DNA of 64,000 nt from Fibrobacter sp. UWB5 (GTDB lineage Bacteria > Fibrobacterota > Fibrobacteria > Fibrobacterales > Fibrobacteraceae), in the NCBI RefSeq assembly GCF_002210295.1, contig NZ_MWQH01000005.1, positions 211,761 through 275,760 of the forward strand. The letters run 5' to 3'. The translations under genes were made by a program, and so were the position numbers. Under the pieces are notes generated by a model, which did not search any database, was not told the origin of the DNA, and saw only the letters and a program-made list of their open reading frames with translations. Below, piece by piece: positions 55,901 through 63,930 of the stretch. The first letter of the stretch is position 1; each line of letters begins with the position of its first letter.

Positions 55901-56793
55901 CCTTCCCGCTTACAGTGGATATTTGGGTGCTTGGCAATACGGTGCGTCCGCTGTTACGCGGCGACATAACGAACACGAACAGCGGATTTATCGGTGTTAA
56001 GGACATCTATGAATTCGACTTGAATTCGTTCATGATTTCTTGGAACGATGTTCCGTGGCAAAAGGGCGTTGTCGACGTGAGCAGCAGTCAGGAACTCCCC
56101 TACTGTTCAGCCGAAACGAACGAGACCGAAAAAGAGACTTGTCCGATTAACCTAGACTTGCAAGGAACTATTTCGAACCTGCAGGCGGTTCCCTCGTCTA
56201 ACTGCGGCACCGACGCCTCGGCGGCATCAATTTACTACAACATTTTGCTAGGCTGTATTGCAAACGACAACGGCGAAGAAACCGACTGGAACAAACTTGC
56301 CGGTAAGGCAATCGGTAAGGTGATTTCGACAACGGCCAACAAGACCTTGGGCGGCGACTACATTGGTGATATCGAAATGAAGGTGATGTTCTTTGAAAAC
56401 AACACCACCGGCGATAAGGACTCCAGCTACTTCAAGATTCCGATTTCGCTGGACCGCTGGGTTAAGGACTTGAGTTTGATCTTTGGCTACACTCAAGACC
56501 AGAGCGTAAGCCCCACTTACGACCAGTCGTTCCAATTCGGCATCAACTACACGTTGCCCGTATTCCAAGAAGACATTTACTCGCACGAGAACCATTTGTC
56601 GCCAACCTTGTACCTGAACGGTATGCTGACATCTAAGCAGTATTTGACCAATACCGGTGCCGGAAGTAACGACCGACTCGAAAAAGACGTCGGTATCAAC
56701 TACATGTACCGATTCTGGAACCCGTGTATTCTTGGCCTTGGACGCTGCGAAGCCATCGAATCGCCCTCTAAGCAAAAGGAGGATTCAAAATGA
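52909..56793 (+). CDS. tamB: TamB/DUF490-family translocation and assembly module protein
   Basis: A 1294-residue envelope protein with an N-terminal signal anchor (about 8-35) and a very long beta-strand-rich region of the AsmA/TamB type, which forms a hydrophobic groove bridging inner and outer membranes. The C-terminal DUF490 portion is visible: WVLGNTVRPLLRGDITNTNSGFIGVKDIYEFD and DLQGTISNLQAVPSSN, with LAGKAIGKVISTTANKTLGGDYIGDIEM near the end. TamB-like proteins are implicated in phospholipid transport and outer-membrane protein assembly. The start is a TTG because no in-frame ATG keeps the anchor. It overlaps the BamA-family gene by 4 bp (ATGA), a classic TamA-TamB pairing in reverse order. 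Confidence 0.88.
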   Translation: MIRRPTTFLGTAAFATAVVGAIALGVWFLHALVERFLSTPHTVAGITISPHGHRMDDLLTHHFDSIRVSMDGTDIKVANPNLEITLLGEPKGIRLAMDSVIADIDVPKENDEKKSKKNDSIPKFPEKLKIHIPAQVDVKEARVNLSDGKSWQASNISVESRGQKALSISARNIKGDYISAPASVTLNADFSSDKLKLDGKIKTKKDSIALNVEAPKDNLGKIKTSTDLTITNPEDWIPVELPPAVPELGKVKVSATANVDLQKNRTSYDATIETRVGAFWPLLAENVTVNLSGDMENIDADVVLRNDEGGTIVLNGNVDKERNVFFTGRVDRMNAMFGPQMMPLDMEIKSGELIDNELTVSIETRHGSLVDAEVHLKDSLSLTFTGDISPYEPWALDWTQGNLTLGARTKAYGSFDGHYLKILAKVNSIINAYHITADSLQVTLALNKKGIDFTNGVIYTPNETFDFDGDVKWNDEHPHTSWNVRQQHGGSASAYVHIGDSIALDVLADKVVFETIPFSDIKLGRNIRGKVSGEWHHDFDNRFGQMDVSVDGGLDAFNVGLETSLRANGDTLFIDHFKAIHNRNSVTATTVFVLPNDSNPDFKPTTFLPVEVLFANISSHDFSIPLLLESFNDSTLTSGMLNGDLTYNQGNKLIGNLSFADIKFRKIPPDLFNIRKLNVFAENDKVELNAYLDIGGGGWTGNTQVIINNVFSDKRHVSFSHGSDNGGTVWAEGFIDNDLLFKGTVDANGSWFIPGTVSEIKNTDLHVDIAADLRKGLTGITADMSLDSTIYEPPRTKVQFPIYMRGHVEDGLLNIYEARTKNENDEVISGTLQFNLDSMKIDSINVHSDRYSIKTESHYLVLEDINSTMTDSEEELRVTANIPKISYKFNNVIYGDAEAIARGNIGFAIPHSQEGIIKNSTITGDITIDKMVFYRDFDIDITPAALDKYLTMFNNFVAKMRKEGAKEEKISVSSPINLAVHISDSQTDSMAVVTPFATFPLTVDIWVLGNTVRPLLRGDITNTNSGFIGVKDIYEFDLNSFMISWNDVPWQKGVVDVSSSQELPYCSAETNETEKETCPINLDLQGTISNLQAVPSSNCGTDASAASIYYNILLGCIANDNGEETDWNKLAGKAIGKVISTTANKTLGGDYIGDIEMKVMFFENNTTGDKDSSYFKIPISLDRWVKDLSLIFGYTQDQSVSPTYDQSFQFGINYTLPVFQEDIYSHENHLSPTLYLNGMLTSKQYLTNTGAGSNDRLEKDVGINYMYRFWNPCILGLGRCEAIESPSKQKEDSK

Positions 56794-58700
56794 AAAAGAT
56801 CCTATTCCTTCTTTTAGCATTCACCTTCGTATGCCTAGCAGCCGATGACGATAAGCACCCGTGGTACGTAAACATCAAGGGTAACAAGGCCTTCTCGACC
56901 TTCCAGCTTGAAGAACAGCTTGACATTCCCGAAGAATTCGGCAAGATGGATACGACCAAGCAAGACTTCATGATGCGTCTTTCACTTGAAAACATCAAGG
57001 CGCTCTACTATTCTCGCGGTTATTACAGTCTCGATTTGTCAATGGATATCCAGCGCGACATCGTTTCAGCAGACAGCAGCATTCGCGGTTACTTCATTAC
57101 CATTCGCGATGGCGAGCGTTACCGCTTTAGCGGAGTCAAGTTGATTGTTCCCGAAGACCGCAGGGTTGAAATTGACGAATCGAAATTGAATATCGCCCAA
57201 GACCACCTTTACAACCAAGACGATATTGCCGAAGACTTGGAAGACATTCAAAAGGCCTACCGCCGCGAAGGTTACCTGCATTCTACGCTTTCTTCTATCG
57301 AAATGATTGACACGACGCGCAAAAAGATTCTGGTGCAGATTACCGTTGATCCGGGCGCAAAAGTCATGATGGGAAACATCGCCTCTTCTAGCCGCCGTAC
57401 TAAAGACAGGCGCAACCCGAACTTGGTCACTTCGGAAACAGGCCTTACCGATACGGCATGGCTCTCTAGCCTATGGCGCATTCCCGAAGGCGAAATCATT
57501 GATGGTAACCAGTACTACACCTTTAGAAACAAGCTTTTCTCGACCCAGCTGTTTACTCAAATCAAGATGAGCGACTCGCTCAGGGAAGACGGCCTTTCAG
57601 ACGTTTACCTGAACGTGACCGAACGCGTGCCCGGCGAAACCCGCTACGGGTTCTTCTTCGAAGAAATTTACGGGTTCGGAGCACTCGCCTCGGCAAAGCA
57701 CAAGAATTTCTTTGGTCACTTCCACGAATTTTCGACAAGCGCTCAAATTGCACAGCACAAGCAAGAAGCCTCTGTCGGTTACGCCAACCCGCTCTTATTC
57801 GGAACCTCGTTCAGCTTTATTCCGACGGCCATCCGCTTTGAAGACCGCATTACTTTGAACCACGAAAAAATCAACCCGCCGGCATACCCCGACAGCTTGG
57901 AAGAACGTTACGAAATCATCAACCGCGCAGACTTGACCTTCGGTATTACGAAGCGCATTCGTTTCCGCGGCACATTCGATACCCGTTACGTGAACAAGAA
58001 CGAAGACAAGCTCTTCAAGCTGAAAGGCGAAACAGCGCTCACCTTTGACTACACCGACGACTACTTCAACCCGACAAAGGGTATACGACTTGCTCCCACA
58101 CTTGGCGCGGGTTCTAACTGGAAAGCCGACCTTCAAAACCCGACCATGGTAGGCGACCCCTACACCTATGGCGAAATGACGGTGAACCTTTACCACCCGC
58201 TATTCTGGACCTTTTACGGAGCCGTTAGCGGAAGCGTCGGTAGATTCTTTGCCAAGGCCCTTGAAGACGATGCCCGAATCTTTTACCAGGGCGGTACGCG
58301 TTCTGTACGCGGTTACCGATTCCGCAGTATTTACGCAAGCTACGACAGCACATACACCGTGCGCGACGAAGACACCGGCGAAGAAAAAGAGGTTACCGAC
58401 ATTCACACGGGCCTTACACCGCTTTACTTTAGATTCAACCAAGAAGTGCGCTGGACATTCCCGTGGAAGTCTTGGCAGCGCTGGCAGATTGTGCAGTTCT
58501 ACGACTGGGCCCGCGTAACCGACAGCGAAAGCGGCAAGTACGCCGCCGAAGAAGACGAAAGCTTGGGATTCGGCATTCGTTACCGCTGGCAGTTCTTGAC
58601 GTTCCGCCTGGATTATGCATTCAAGAAGGATTTGAGCAATTGGAACTTGGAACACTTCGCTTCCGGCCGATTCGCCTTCGACCTGTCGCAAACGTTCTAG
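56790..58700 (+). CDS. BamA/TamA-family (Omp85) outer-membrane protein
   Basis: A 636-residue Omp85-family protein with a signal peptide (MKKILFLLLAFTFVCLA), POTRA-like domains (about 25-270: VNIKGNKAFSTFQLEEQL, IRDGERYRFSGVKLIVPED, VTVDPGAKV-like ITVDPGAKVMMGNI) and a C-terminal 16-strand barrel. The barrel includes the family VRGY segment (GGTRSVRGYRFRSIYA) of loop 6. It ends in Phe (RFAFDLSQTF). Overlap with tamB and co-transcription favour a TamA-like role in outer-membrane protein or lipid assembly, though a second BamA cannot be excluded. AGGAGG is directly upstream. Its stop overlaps the opposing ABC gene stop in CTAG. Confidence 0.9.
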   Translation: MKKILFLLLAFTFVCLAADDDKHPWYVNIKGNKAFSTFQLEEQLDIPEEFGKMDTTKQDFMMRLSLENIKALYYSRGYYSLDLSMDIQRDIVSADSSIRGYFITIRDGERYRFSGVKLIVPEDRRVEIDESKLNIAQDHLYNQDDIAEDLEDIQKAYRREGYLHSTLSSIEMIDTTRKKILVQITVDPGAKVMMGNIASSSRRTKDRRNPNLVTSETGLTDTAWLSSLWRIPEGEIIDGNQYYTFRNKLFSTQLFTQIKMSDSLREDGLSDVYLNVTERVPGETRYGFFFEEIYGFGALASAKHKNFFGHFHEFSTSAQIAQHKQEASVGYANPLLFGTSFSFIPTAIRFEDRITLNHEKINPPAYPDSLEERYEIINRADLTFGITKRIRFRGTFDTRYVNKNEDKLFKLKGETALTFDYTDDYFNPTKGIRLAPTLGAGSNWKADLQNPTMVGDPYTYGEMTVNLYHPLFWTFYGAVSGSVGRFFAKALEDDARIFYQGGTRSVRGYRFRSIYASYDSTYTVRDEDTGEEKEVTDIHTGLTPLYFRFNQEVRWTFPWKSWQRWQIVQFYDWARVTDSESGKYAAEEDESLGFGIRYRWQFLTFRLDYAFKKDLSNWNLEHFASGRFAFDLSQTF

Positions 58701-59527
58701 GCGCCGACCGTTTCGCGATAGACATTCGCGAGATTCGATGCGGCAGGCGTAATATTCGCATTAATTCCAGCCGCAGCGAGGGCTGCATGGATTTGCTCTA
58801 ACGAAGCTGCAGAATCTACTTTGAAAGTCGCGGATTCGCCGGCAAGGTCGGCGACTCGCCCGCTCTTCAAAAGTTGTCCGCGGTCGATGATGGCAAAATC
58901 GGTCGCTTCTTCTTCCATTTCAGCCAGAATATGCGAGCAAACGATAGCGGTACCGCCTTCGTTTTTGCGCCAGTCAGCAAGCAGGCTCCACACAGTTTCG
59001 CGGGCCATCGGGTCTAGGTTTGCAACCGGTTCATCGAGAATCAAGAGCTTGGGAGACGGTGCCATGGCACGCAGCAATTGCACCTTCTGACGGTTACCCA
59101 GCGAAAGCTTGCCCATGCGAGTTTCAAGACTCGGCAATTCCAGCTTTTTTGCAAGAGTCGCGATTCGCTCGCGGGCAGCGGATTCATTCCACTCGGGATT
59201 GCGCGCCGCATAAAAGCCCACGAAATAGTCCACGTATTCCGCAATCGAAAGCTTGGGGTAAACGCCCGGATTTTCAAGCAAGATTCCGCAGGCGCAAGGG
59301 TCAAGAAAACCGTTCTTGCCGCGCAAACCGTCTGCAATTTCAAGCGAGCCCGAAAACTTTGAGAATCGCCCGCACAAGAGTCGCAAAAACGTGGTCTTGC
59401 CCGCCCCATTCGGGCCCAGGAGCGCAAAGAAACTGCCTTCGGGAATTTCAAGAATCACCGAAGCAAGCGCCTTCGCCTGCGCGCCGGGGTAAGTAAACGA
59501 GATGTCACACGCCTTGATTGCGAACAT
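58697..59527 (-). CDS. ABC transporter ATP-binding protein, no permease partner in window
   Basis: A 276-residue ATPase of the CcmA/YadG/NatA type. Walker A is ALLGPNGAGKTTFLRLL, the Q loop region follows with GFLDPCACGILLENPGVYPKL, the signature is KLSLGNRQKVQLLRA, Walker B is LLILDEPVANLDPM, and the H loop is IVCSHIL. It is encoded alone: no permease gene lies next to it on this strand, so its membrane partner must lie elsewhere. Its stop codon overlaps that of the BamA-family gene. An alternative GTG start is two codons upstream. Confidence 0.87.
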   Translation of the reverse strand: MFAIKACDISFTYPGAQAKALASVILEIPEGSFFALLGPNGAGKTTFLRLLCGRFSKFSGSLEIADGLRGKNGFLDPCACGILLENPGVYPKLSIAEYVDYFVGFYAARNPEWNESAARERIATLAKKLELPSLETRMGKLSLGNRQKVQLLRAMAPSPKLLILDEPVANLDPMARETVWSLLADWRKNEGGTAIVCSHILAEMEEEATDFAIIDRGQLLKSGRVADLAGESATFKVDSAASLEQIHAALAAAGINANITPAASNLANVYRETVGA

Positions 59528-59552
59528 ATTCACAATATAGAATTATAGCCAT

Positions 59553-59587
59553 CAAAAAATGCTCCCGAGTCATCTAATCTCGGGAGC
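59553..59587 (-). terminator. intrinsic terminator after CE4 deacetylase gene
   Basis: A 9-bp perfect stem GCTCCCGAG/CTCGGGAGC with a 9-nt loop (59561-59587). On the minus strand it is followed by ATTTTTTG. It lies 21 bp after the stop of the deacetylase gene. Confidence 0.88.
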
Positions 59588-59608
59588 AAAATTCTTTCTT
59601 TGATCTAT

Positions 59609-61270
59609 TTATTTGCGCACTTGGAACACGACCCTGTCGCCGACGCGCATCATGTAAGCGCCATCGCGGAGACCAGCCTTCATGCTATTCCAGGCTTCGC
59701 TTGTAGAGCTAGCCATTACATTTGCGGACTTGATCAGCTTGCCGTTCATGTCGAACACCTGGCAGCGAACCATTGCGGGGCCCGCGGCAAAGACCACATT
59801 CTGCAACAAACCGGTTGTACTCGAAGAACTTGATTCCGGTGTCTCGGAGCTAGAAGATTCCGTTGCCGTAACACTCACGAACTTGATCCAGTCCACGTTA
59901 ACGTAATCGGTATTGATGGTCAGGCGGAGCGTCTGCTTGCCTGCGGCCAGTTCCAATTCGCCCGCTTCGACTTCGGAATAAGTGTTCCAGTCGCCTTGCG
60001 AAGGAATTTCGGTTTGAACCTTCTTGTCGCCCACGGAAACCGTCACGCTAGATGCCGTCGAATTGCCCGTCGCACCGTTGATGACCACCTTGTACTTGCC
60101 GGCAGCCTTCACGTCGAGGGTGTATTCAAAGTAATCGTCTGCAGTGGTATAGCCGAGAGCGTAGCCGTCACCCGCCTTCACAATGCCAGCATCATCGCTG
60201 CGGTAGCCTGTTTCGTCACTCTTGCCATCAGCATCGCTGTAAGCGTAAGTATCGTAATTTTCGGCTTCGACCGTTCCCGGGATTTCAATCGCGCCCTTGA
60301 ACGGCTTGACTTCAATCGGTTCACCAGAAACTTCAAGTTCGAGAGCCATAAATTCAATGGTATACGTGCCATCGGAATTCGGCTTGACTTCTTTGCCCTT
60401 CTGGCTCACGGTCTTGCCCTGGGCACCCTGAATCTTGACGCGCAGCGGCACGCTCTTGGGCATGTGCGCATGCGGAGAAGTCCACTTGACCGTAAACCCG
60501 GTCGAAGTGTTCGTCGAGGTCGCCTTATCGATAGTGAAGTGTGCGCGCAAGTAAGCGCCCACCGTCGAGAAACTTGCCACCCACAGATTCTTCTGCACGG
60601 CGTATTCAATCAGCGTCTTGATGTCGGCTGCAGAAATAATATCCCAGTTGGCAGCGACACCATGGTTCAGCTGCACATGCCACTTGCTACCGCTGGCCGC
60701 CTGGTCCAGGCTTCCTTTAAAGCCGTTGACCGTACTGCCGTTTCCTTGCCAGTAATGAGAATCAATCTGCATCCAATCCGGTTCGGTGTCCCAGCTCGTA
60801 AGGCCGCCACCACCGCAACCGCGGCTAATAAAATGTTCCTGGTTAATCGCATTCTTGACCGTCGCGTTCTGGGCACAATACGGCGTCGCCAAAGAGGTCG
60901 CTTCAAGGCCCATGCTACGCAACTTCTGGGCAGCCCCGCTAATTTCAGAACCCGGGTTGCCTTCCTTGGTCAAATCCTTATGGTTCATCGTATGGTTGCC
61001 GATTTCGTGACCCTTCTTCGCATAATTCAAGTGCGGCTGCGAATTGGTCGAAAAGTCCATCGTGTTCGTGCAGACAAAGAACGTCACCGACACATCGGGC
61101 ATATTGTCCAAGAAGGTCAGGTTCGTTGTCTGCGAATGCAAACCGTCGTCAAAGGTGAAAGTGGCTGCACCGGGGTGACCGTTCCAAGGTACCGTGGTGA
61201 TGGGACCTGCAAATGCAGAAACGGCAGCAAACGACAACGCCGCACCAAGCGAAACTTTCAAACATTCCAT
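59609..61270 (-). CDS. secreted polysaccharide deacetylase (CE4) with CBM6-like module
   Basis: A 553-residue secreted esterase. After a signal peptide (ends SAFA) comes a NodB/CE4 domain (about 25-250) with the metal motifs TFTFDDGLHS and EIGNHTMNH. These enzymes remove acetyl groups from xylan, chitin or peptidoglycan. A beta-domain (about 255-325) leads into a carbohydrate-binding module of CBM6 type (GTVEAENYDTYAYSDADG to YVNVDWIKFVSV, about 330-465). A Ser-rich linker (SSSSETPESSSSS) and a C-terminal tail with FDMNGKLIKSANVMA and GAYMMRVGD follow, resembling sorting domains of FCB secreted enzymes. Acetyl-xylan esterase is the likely role in this fibre degrader. It is monocistronic, with its own terminator. 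Confidence 0.9.
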   Translation of the reverse strand: MECLKVSLGAALSFAAVSAFAGPITTVPWNGHPGAATFTFDDGLHSQTTNLTFLDNMPDVSVTFFVCTNTMDFSTNSQPHLNYAKKGHEIGNHTMNHKDLTKEGNPGSEISGAAQKLRSMGLEATSLATPYCAQNATVKNAINQEHFISRGCGGGGLTSWDTEPDWMQIDSHYWQGNGSTVNGFKGSLDQAASGSKWHVQLNHGVAANWDIISAADIKTLIEYAVQKNLWVASFSTVGAYLRAHFTIDKATSTNTSTGFTVKWTSPHAHMPKSVPLRVKIQGAQGKTVSQKGKEVKPNSDGTYTIEFMALELEVSGEPIEVKPFKGAIEIPGTVEAENYDTYAYSDADGKSDETGYRSDDAGIVKAGDGYALGYTTADDYFEYTLDVKAAGKYKVVINGATGNSTASSVTVSVGDKKVQTEIPSQGDWNTYSEVEAGELELAAGKQTLRLTINTDYVNVDWIKFVSVTATESSSSETPESSSSSTTGLLQNVVFAAGPAMVRCQVFDMNGKLIKSANVMASSTSEAWNSMKAGLRDGAYMMRVGDRVVFQVRK

Positions 61271-61386
61271 AAAAACTCCTTATTTGTAATTTAACCTATT
61301 TCGCCACAAAAATCCACGCCCTTCCGTAAAAAAAATATGGACATAAATACAAAGCTCGCAAGCGAGCGTCGCATCGGCAAACCATA

Positions 61387-61416
61387 CAAAAAGCCCTCGG
61401 CTTTGAACCGAGGGCA
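61387..61416 (-). terminator. intrinsic terminator after glyA
   Basis: On the minus strand the 8-bp stem GCCCTCGG/CCGAGGGC (61394-61401 with 61409-61416, 7-nt loop) is followed by TTTTT. It lies 40 bp after the glyA stop. Confidence 0.88.
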
Positions 61417-61455
61417 ATTTCTTAAGTAGGCGCGGAGCGTTTGCCCCGCTACACA

Positions 61456-62739
61456 TTACTTATACAAGGGGTGCTTCTTGCAGAGAGCCACGATTTCTTC
61501 GCGGATCTTGGCGAGAGCGGCATCGTCGTCCTTAGCCTTCACGCAGCGGTCGATGATGCGAGCCACTTCGCGGGAGTCTTCTTCATCGAAGCCACGAGTC
61601 GTGATAGCGGCAGTACCGAGACGGACACCGGACGGATCCATCGGCTTGCGCGGATCGAACGGGATGGTAGAACGGCTGCAGGAGATGCCGACCTTTTCCA
61701 TAGCCACTTCAGCTTCCTTACCGGAAACGCCCTTGGAGGTCATGTCGACCACGATGAGGTGGTTGTCGGTACCATCGCTAATCACCTTGTAGCCGAGCTT
61801 CTGCATTTCGGCGCAGAGAGCCTGAGCGTTCTTGATGACGTTCTTGGCGTAGGTCTGGAATTCCGGCTGCAGAGCTTCGAGGAATGCAACGGCCTTACCA
61901 GCGTTCACGTGGTCATGCGGACCACCCTGCATGCCCGGGAACACGCCCTTGTCGATTTCCTTGGCCAAAGAAACTTCCTTGAGTTCGCCCTTCACCATCT
62001 TCTGGATGGTGCGGTCCTTGCACATGATGATAGCAGAGCGCGGGCCACGGAGAGTCTTGTGGGTGGTGGTCGTCACGATGTCGAAGTACGGCACCGGAGA
62101 TTCGATAGCCTTACCGGCAATGAGACCGGCAATGTGAGAAATGTCAGCCATGGTGAGCGCGCCCACTTCGTCGGCGATTTCCTTGAAGCGCTTCCAGTCG
62201 AGGTTGCGGCTGTAGGCAGAGAAACCGGCGAGGATCATCTTCGGCTTTTCGCGGAGAGCGATTTCGCGGACCTTGTCCATGTCGATGCGGCCCGTTTCCT
62301 TATCGACTTCGTACTGCACGAAGTTGTAGAGCATGCCGGAGAAGTTCACCGGATGGCCGTGAGAAAGGTGTCCACCGTGGTCGAGCTTGAGGCCGAGGAC
62401 CTTGTCGCCCGGTTTGAGGACGGCGAAATAGACAGCGGCGTTGGCCGGAGAACCGGACAGCGGCTGGATGTTCACGTGGTCGCAACCAAAGAGCTTCTTG
62501 CAACGTTCGATGGCCAAAGCTTCCATCTTGTCGATCACTTCGTTACCACCGTAGTAGCGCTTGCCCACGTAGCCTTCGCTGTACTTGTTGGTCAGCACGG
62601 AGCCCATGGCTTCCATGACGGCCTTGGAGGTGTAGTTTTCGGAAGCGATGAGTTCGATGCCATATTCCTGGCGTTCGGCTTCTTCCTGGATGATGTTGTA
62701 GATTTCCGGATCGGTCTGTTGCAGTGTAGATTTGAGCAT
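61456..62739 (-). CDS. glyA: serine hydroxymethyltransferase
   Basis: A 427-residue PLP enzyme that interconverts serine and glycine with tetrahydrofolate, the main source of one-carbon units. Motifs: ELIASENYTSKAVMEAMGS near the N-terminus, GYVGKRYYGGNEVID, the PLP Lys in VTTTTHKTLRGPRSAI (about 225-235), and PSGVRLGTAAITTRGF near the C-terminus. Length is normal. AAGGAG precedes the ATG by seven bases. It is monocistronic, with a terminator downstream and a long noncoding region upstream. Confidence 0.97.
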   Translation of the reverse strand: MLKSTLQQTDPEIYNIIQEEAERQEYGIELIASENYTSKAVMEAMGSVLTNKYSEGYVGKRYYGGNEVIDKMEALAIERCKKLFGCDHVNIQPLSGSPANAAVYFAVLKPGDKVLGLKLDHGGHLSHGHPVNFSGMLYNFVQYEVDKETGRIDMDKVREIALREKPKMILAGFSAYSRNLDWKRFKEIADEVGALTMADISHIAGLIAGKAIESPVPYFDIVTTTTHKTLRGPRSAIIMCKDRTIQKMVKGELKEVSLAKEIDKGVFPGMQGGPHDHVNAGKAVAFLEALQPEFQTYAKNVIKNAQALCAEMQKLGYKVISDGTDNHLIVVDMTSKGVSGKEAEVAMEKVGISCSRSTIPFDPRKPMDPSGVRLGTAAITTRGFDEEDSREVARIIDRCVKAKDDDAALAKIREEIVALCKKHPLYK

Positions 62740-63246
62740 TTAGCTACTCCTTGATTTGTACGGCGCAAATATAGCTTTTTAGACGAGAGACCCAAGACGA
62801 GAGACTAAAGATTTTTCTAAAAACAAGCTTAAAGGGGCATTATTTGGGGGAGGAATCCCCCTGCTTGCAGCCCCGGCATATGTGCATGGCCTTCGCGATG
62901 TTGTTACCCGCTCACTATCACGGAAAATTCCGTGGCTCGTTCGCTTGCTAACAACATTCGCTTCGGCCAAATACAAGCATACCTATAGCCGGGTCTTCCA
63001 GCACCCCCTCGCCTAAGGGGCTCTGCCCCCTAAAACCCCTGGCTTTAATCTGCCTACCGCTGCCCACGGCTCCAGAAATGTGCTCGTCTCACTCTTACAC
63101 GACCGTTCGTCTTACGCCTCACTCTCGCTACAGCCCCAGCTTAACGCATGGGGCTTTAAGCTCACATGGATTCGGCCTTCGGCCGACGAATGTTCGCTCG
63201 ACGACTTATCTTCTTCCGCCTTAGGGCATTTTAGAAGACTATTTGT
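62740..63246. other. 507-bp noncoding region rich in hairpins
   Basis: No convincing gene lies here. Near glyA there is a direct repeat AGACGAGAGAC. From about 62840 the composition changes to G+C-rich with several hairpins: GGGGG/CCCCC (62846-62861), ATGTTGTTA/TAACAACAT (62898-62906 with 62949-62957) enclosing CACGGAA/TTCCGTG (62919-62934), GGGGC/GCCCC (63017-63029) and AGCCCCA/TGGGGCT (63132-63155). The region extends to the stop of the FISUMP-type gene. It may be a dispersed intergenic element or contain an unrecognised RNA. Confidence 0.5.
62781..62805. repeat. short direct repeat AGACGAGAGAC upstream of glyA
   Basis: Two identical 11-bp units at 62781-62791 and 62795-62805 separated by CCA, about 45 bp upstream of the glyA start. 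It may overlap the glyA promoter. No known binding site recognised. Confidence 0.6.
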
Positions 63247-63930
63247 TTAATAGTCCTTCGTACAGCGAACCGATAAATAATTATACCGTTCCGACCCAGA
63301 ATCCCACACAATACCTTGTTTACTTAACCTAGATGCTTTACCCCAATCATCTCGCTCTTTACACAATTCAGGGAGCCACATATAAGCAAATTCACCATAT
63401 GAATAAAACCCTCCCTCAATAGCAACTCCTACCGGAAGAAGCGAGAAACCGTAAAGGTCATACCCACCCCATACAGCCCTGGAATTAACTCTGCCACCCC
63501 CTCCAATAAGGCGCCATTCATCTTCCGTCATGATATGCCAACCCTTCGGGCATATTCCCTGAATGTATTGATTAATGTATTCACCATTATCAAAATACGT
63601 TGTATCGAGTTTTTCAACGGCAACTGTATCATACTTTTTAGGGATGTTCATGGCCTCGCTCCACGTATAGAGACCTCCAAAACCATTGTCGCAATACCAC
63701 TCATCATCGTTGTAGCAGACCTTTTCCACCACCGAGTCACTGAACTCAGTCGCATTTGCCATAATTTGCTTTCCCAAATTCAGGTTTTCTGCAAAGAATG
63801 TACGGGTCTTGGCAAGACCATTATCAATTGTAATTGTAACAATCTTATATTCCTGACCATCGCGTTCATCGACAAATGTTTCATAATCAATATTTGATGC
63901 AAACTGTTTTTCCATATTGGGGTGCGGCAC
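63247..63930 (-). CDS. Fibrobacter succinogenes major paralogous (FISUMP) domain protein, 5' end unresolved
   Basis: A protein of about 227 residues whose main part is the FISUMP domain, a large paralogous family of Fibrobacter and relatives. The hallmarks are FVDERDGQEYKIVTI, the AENLNLG block, YTWSEAMNI, GICPKGWHIMTEDEWRLIGGG and the C-terminal SVRCTKDY. Members are secreted or lipid-anchored and of unknown function. The start shown is a GTG; an ATG five codons later is also possible. No signal peptide is present, and the frame stays open to the window edge, so the true start, with a signal sequence, may lie outside the window. The gene is visibly more A+T-rich than the noncoding DNA beside it. 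Confidence 0.75.
   Translation of the reverse strand: MPHPNMEKQFASNIDYETFVDERDGQEYKIVTITIDNGLAKTRTFFAENLNLGKQIMANATEFSDSVVEKVCYNDDEWYCDNGFGGLYTWSEAMNIPKKYDTVAVEKLDTTYFDNGEYINQYIQGICPKGWHIMTEDEWRLIGGGGRVNSRAVWGGYDLYGFSLLPVGVAIEGGFYSYGEFAYMWLPELCKERDDWGKASRLSKQGIVWDSGSERYNYLSVRCTKDY

Noticed and set aside
59996..61294. Open frame of 432 codons on the plus strand opposite the deacetylase gene
   Set aside because: Antisense to a clear CE4/CBM6 gene; composition is His/Arg-rich as expected for a shadow frame.
61441..62754. Open frame of 437 codons opposite glyA
   Set aside because: Antisense to an unmistakable serine hydroxymethyltransferase; no family features and no ribosome-binding site.
62846..62861. 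GGGGG/CCCCC hairpin as an intrinsic terminator
   Set aside because: No T tract follows on either strand and no gene ends close to it.
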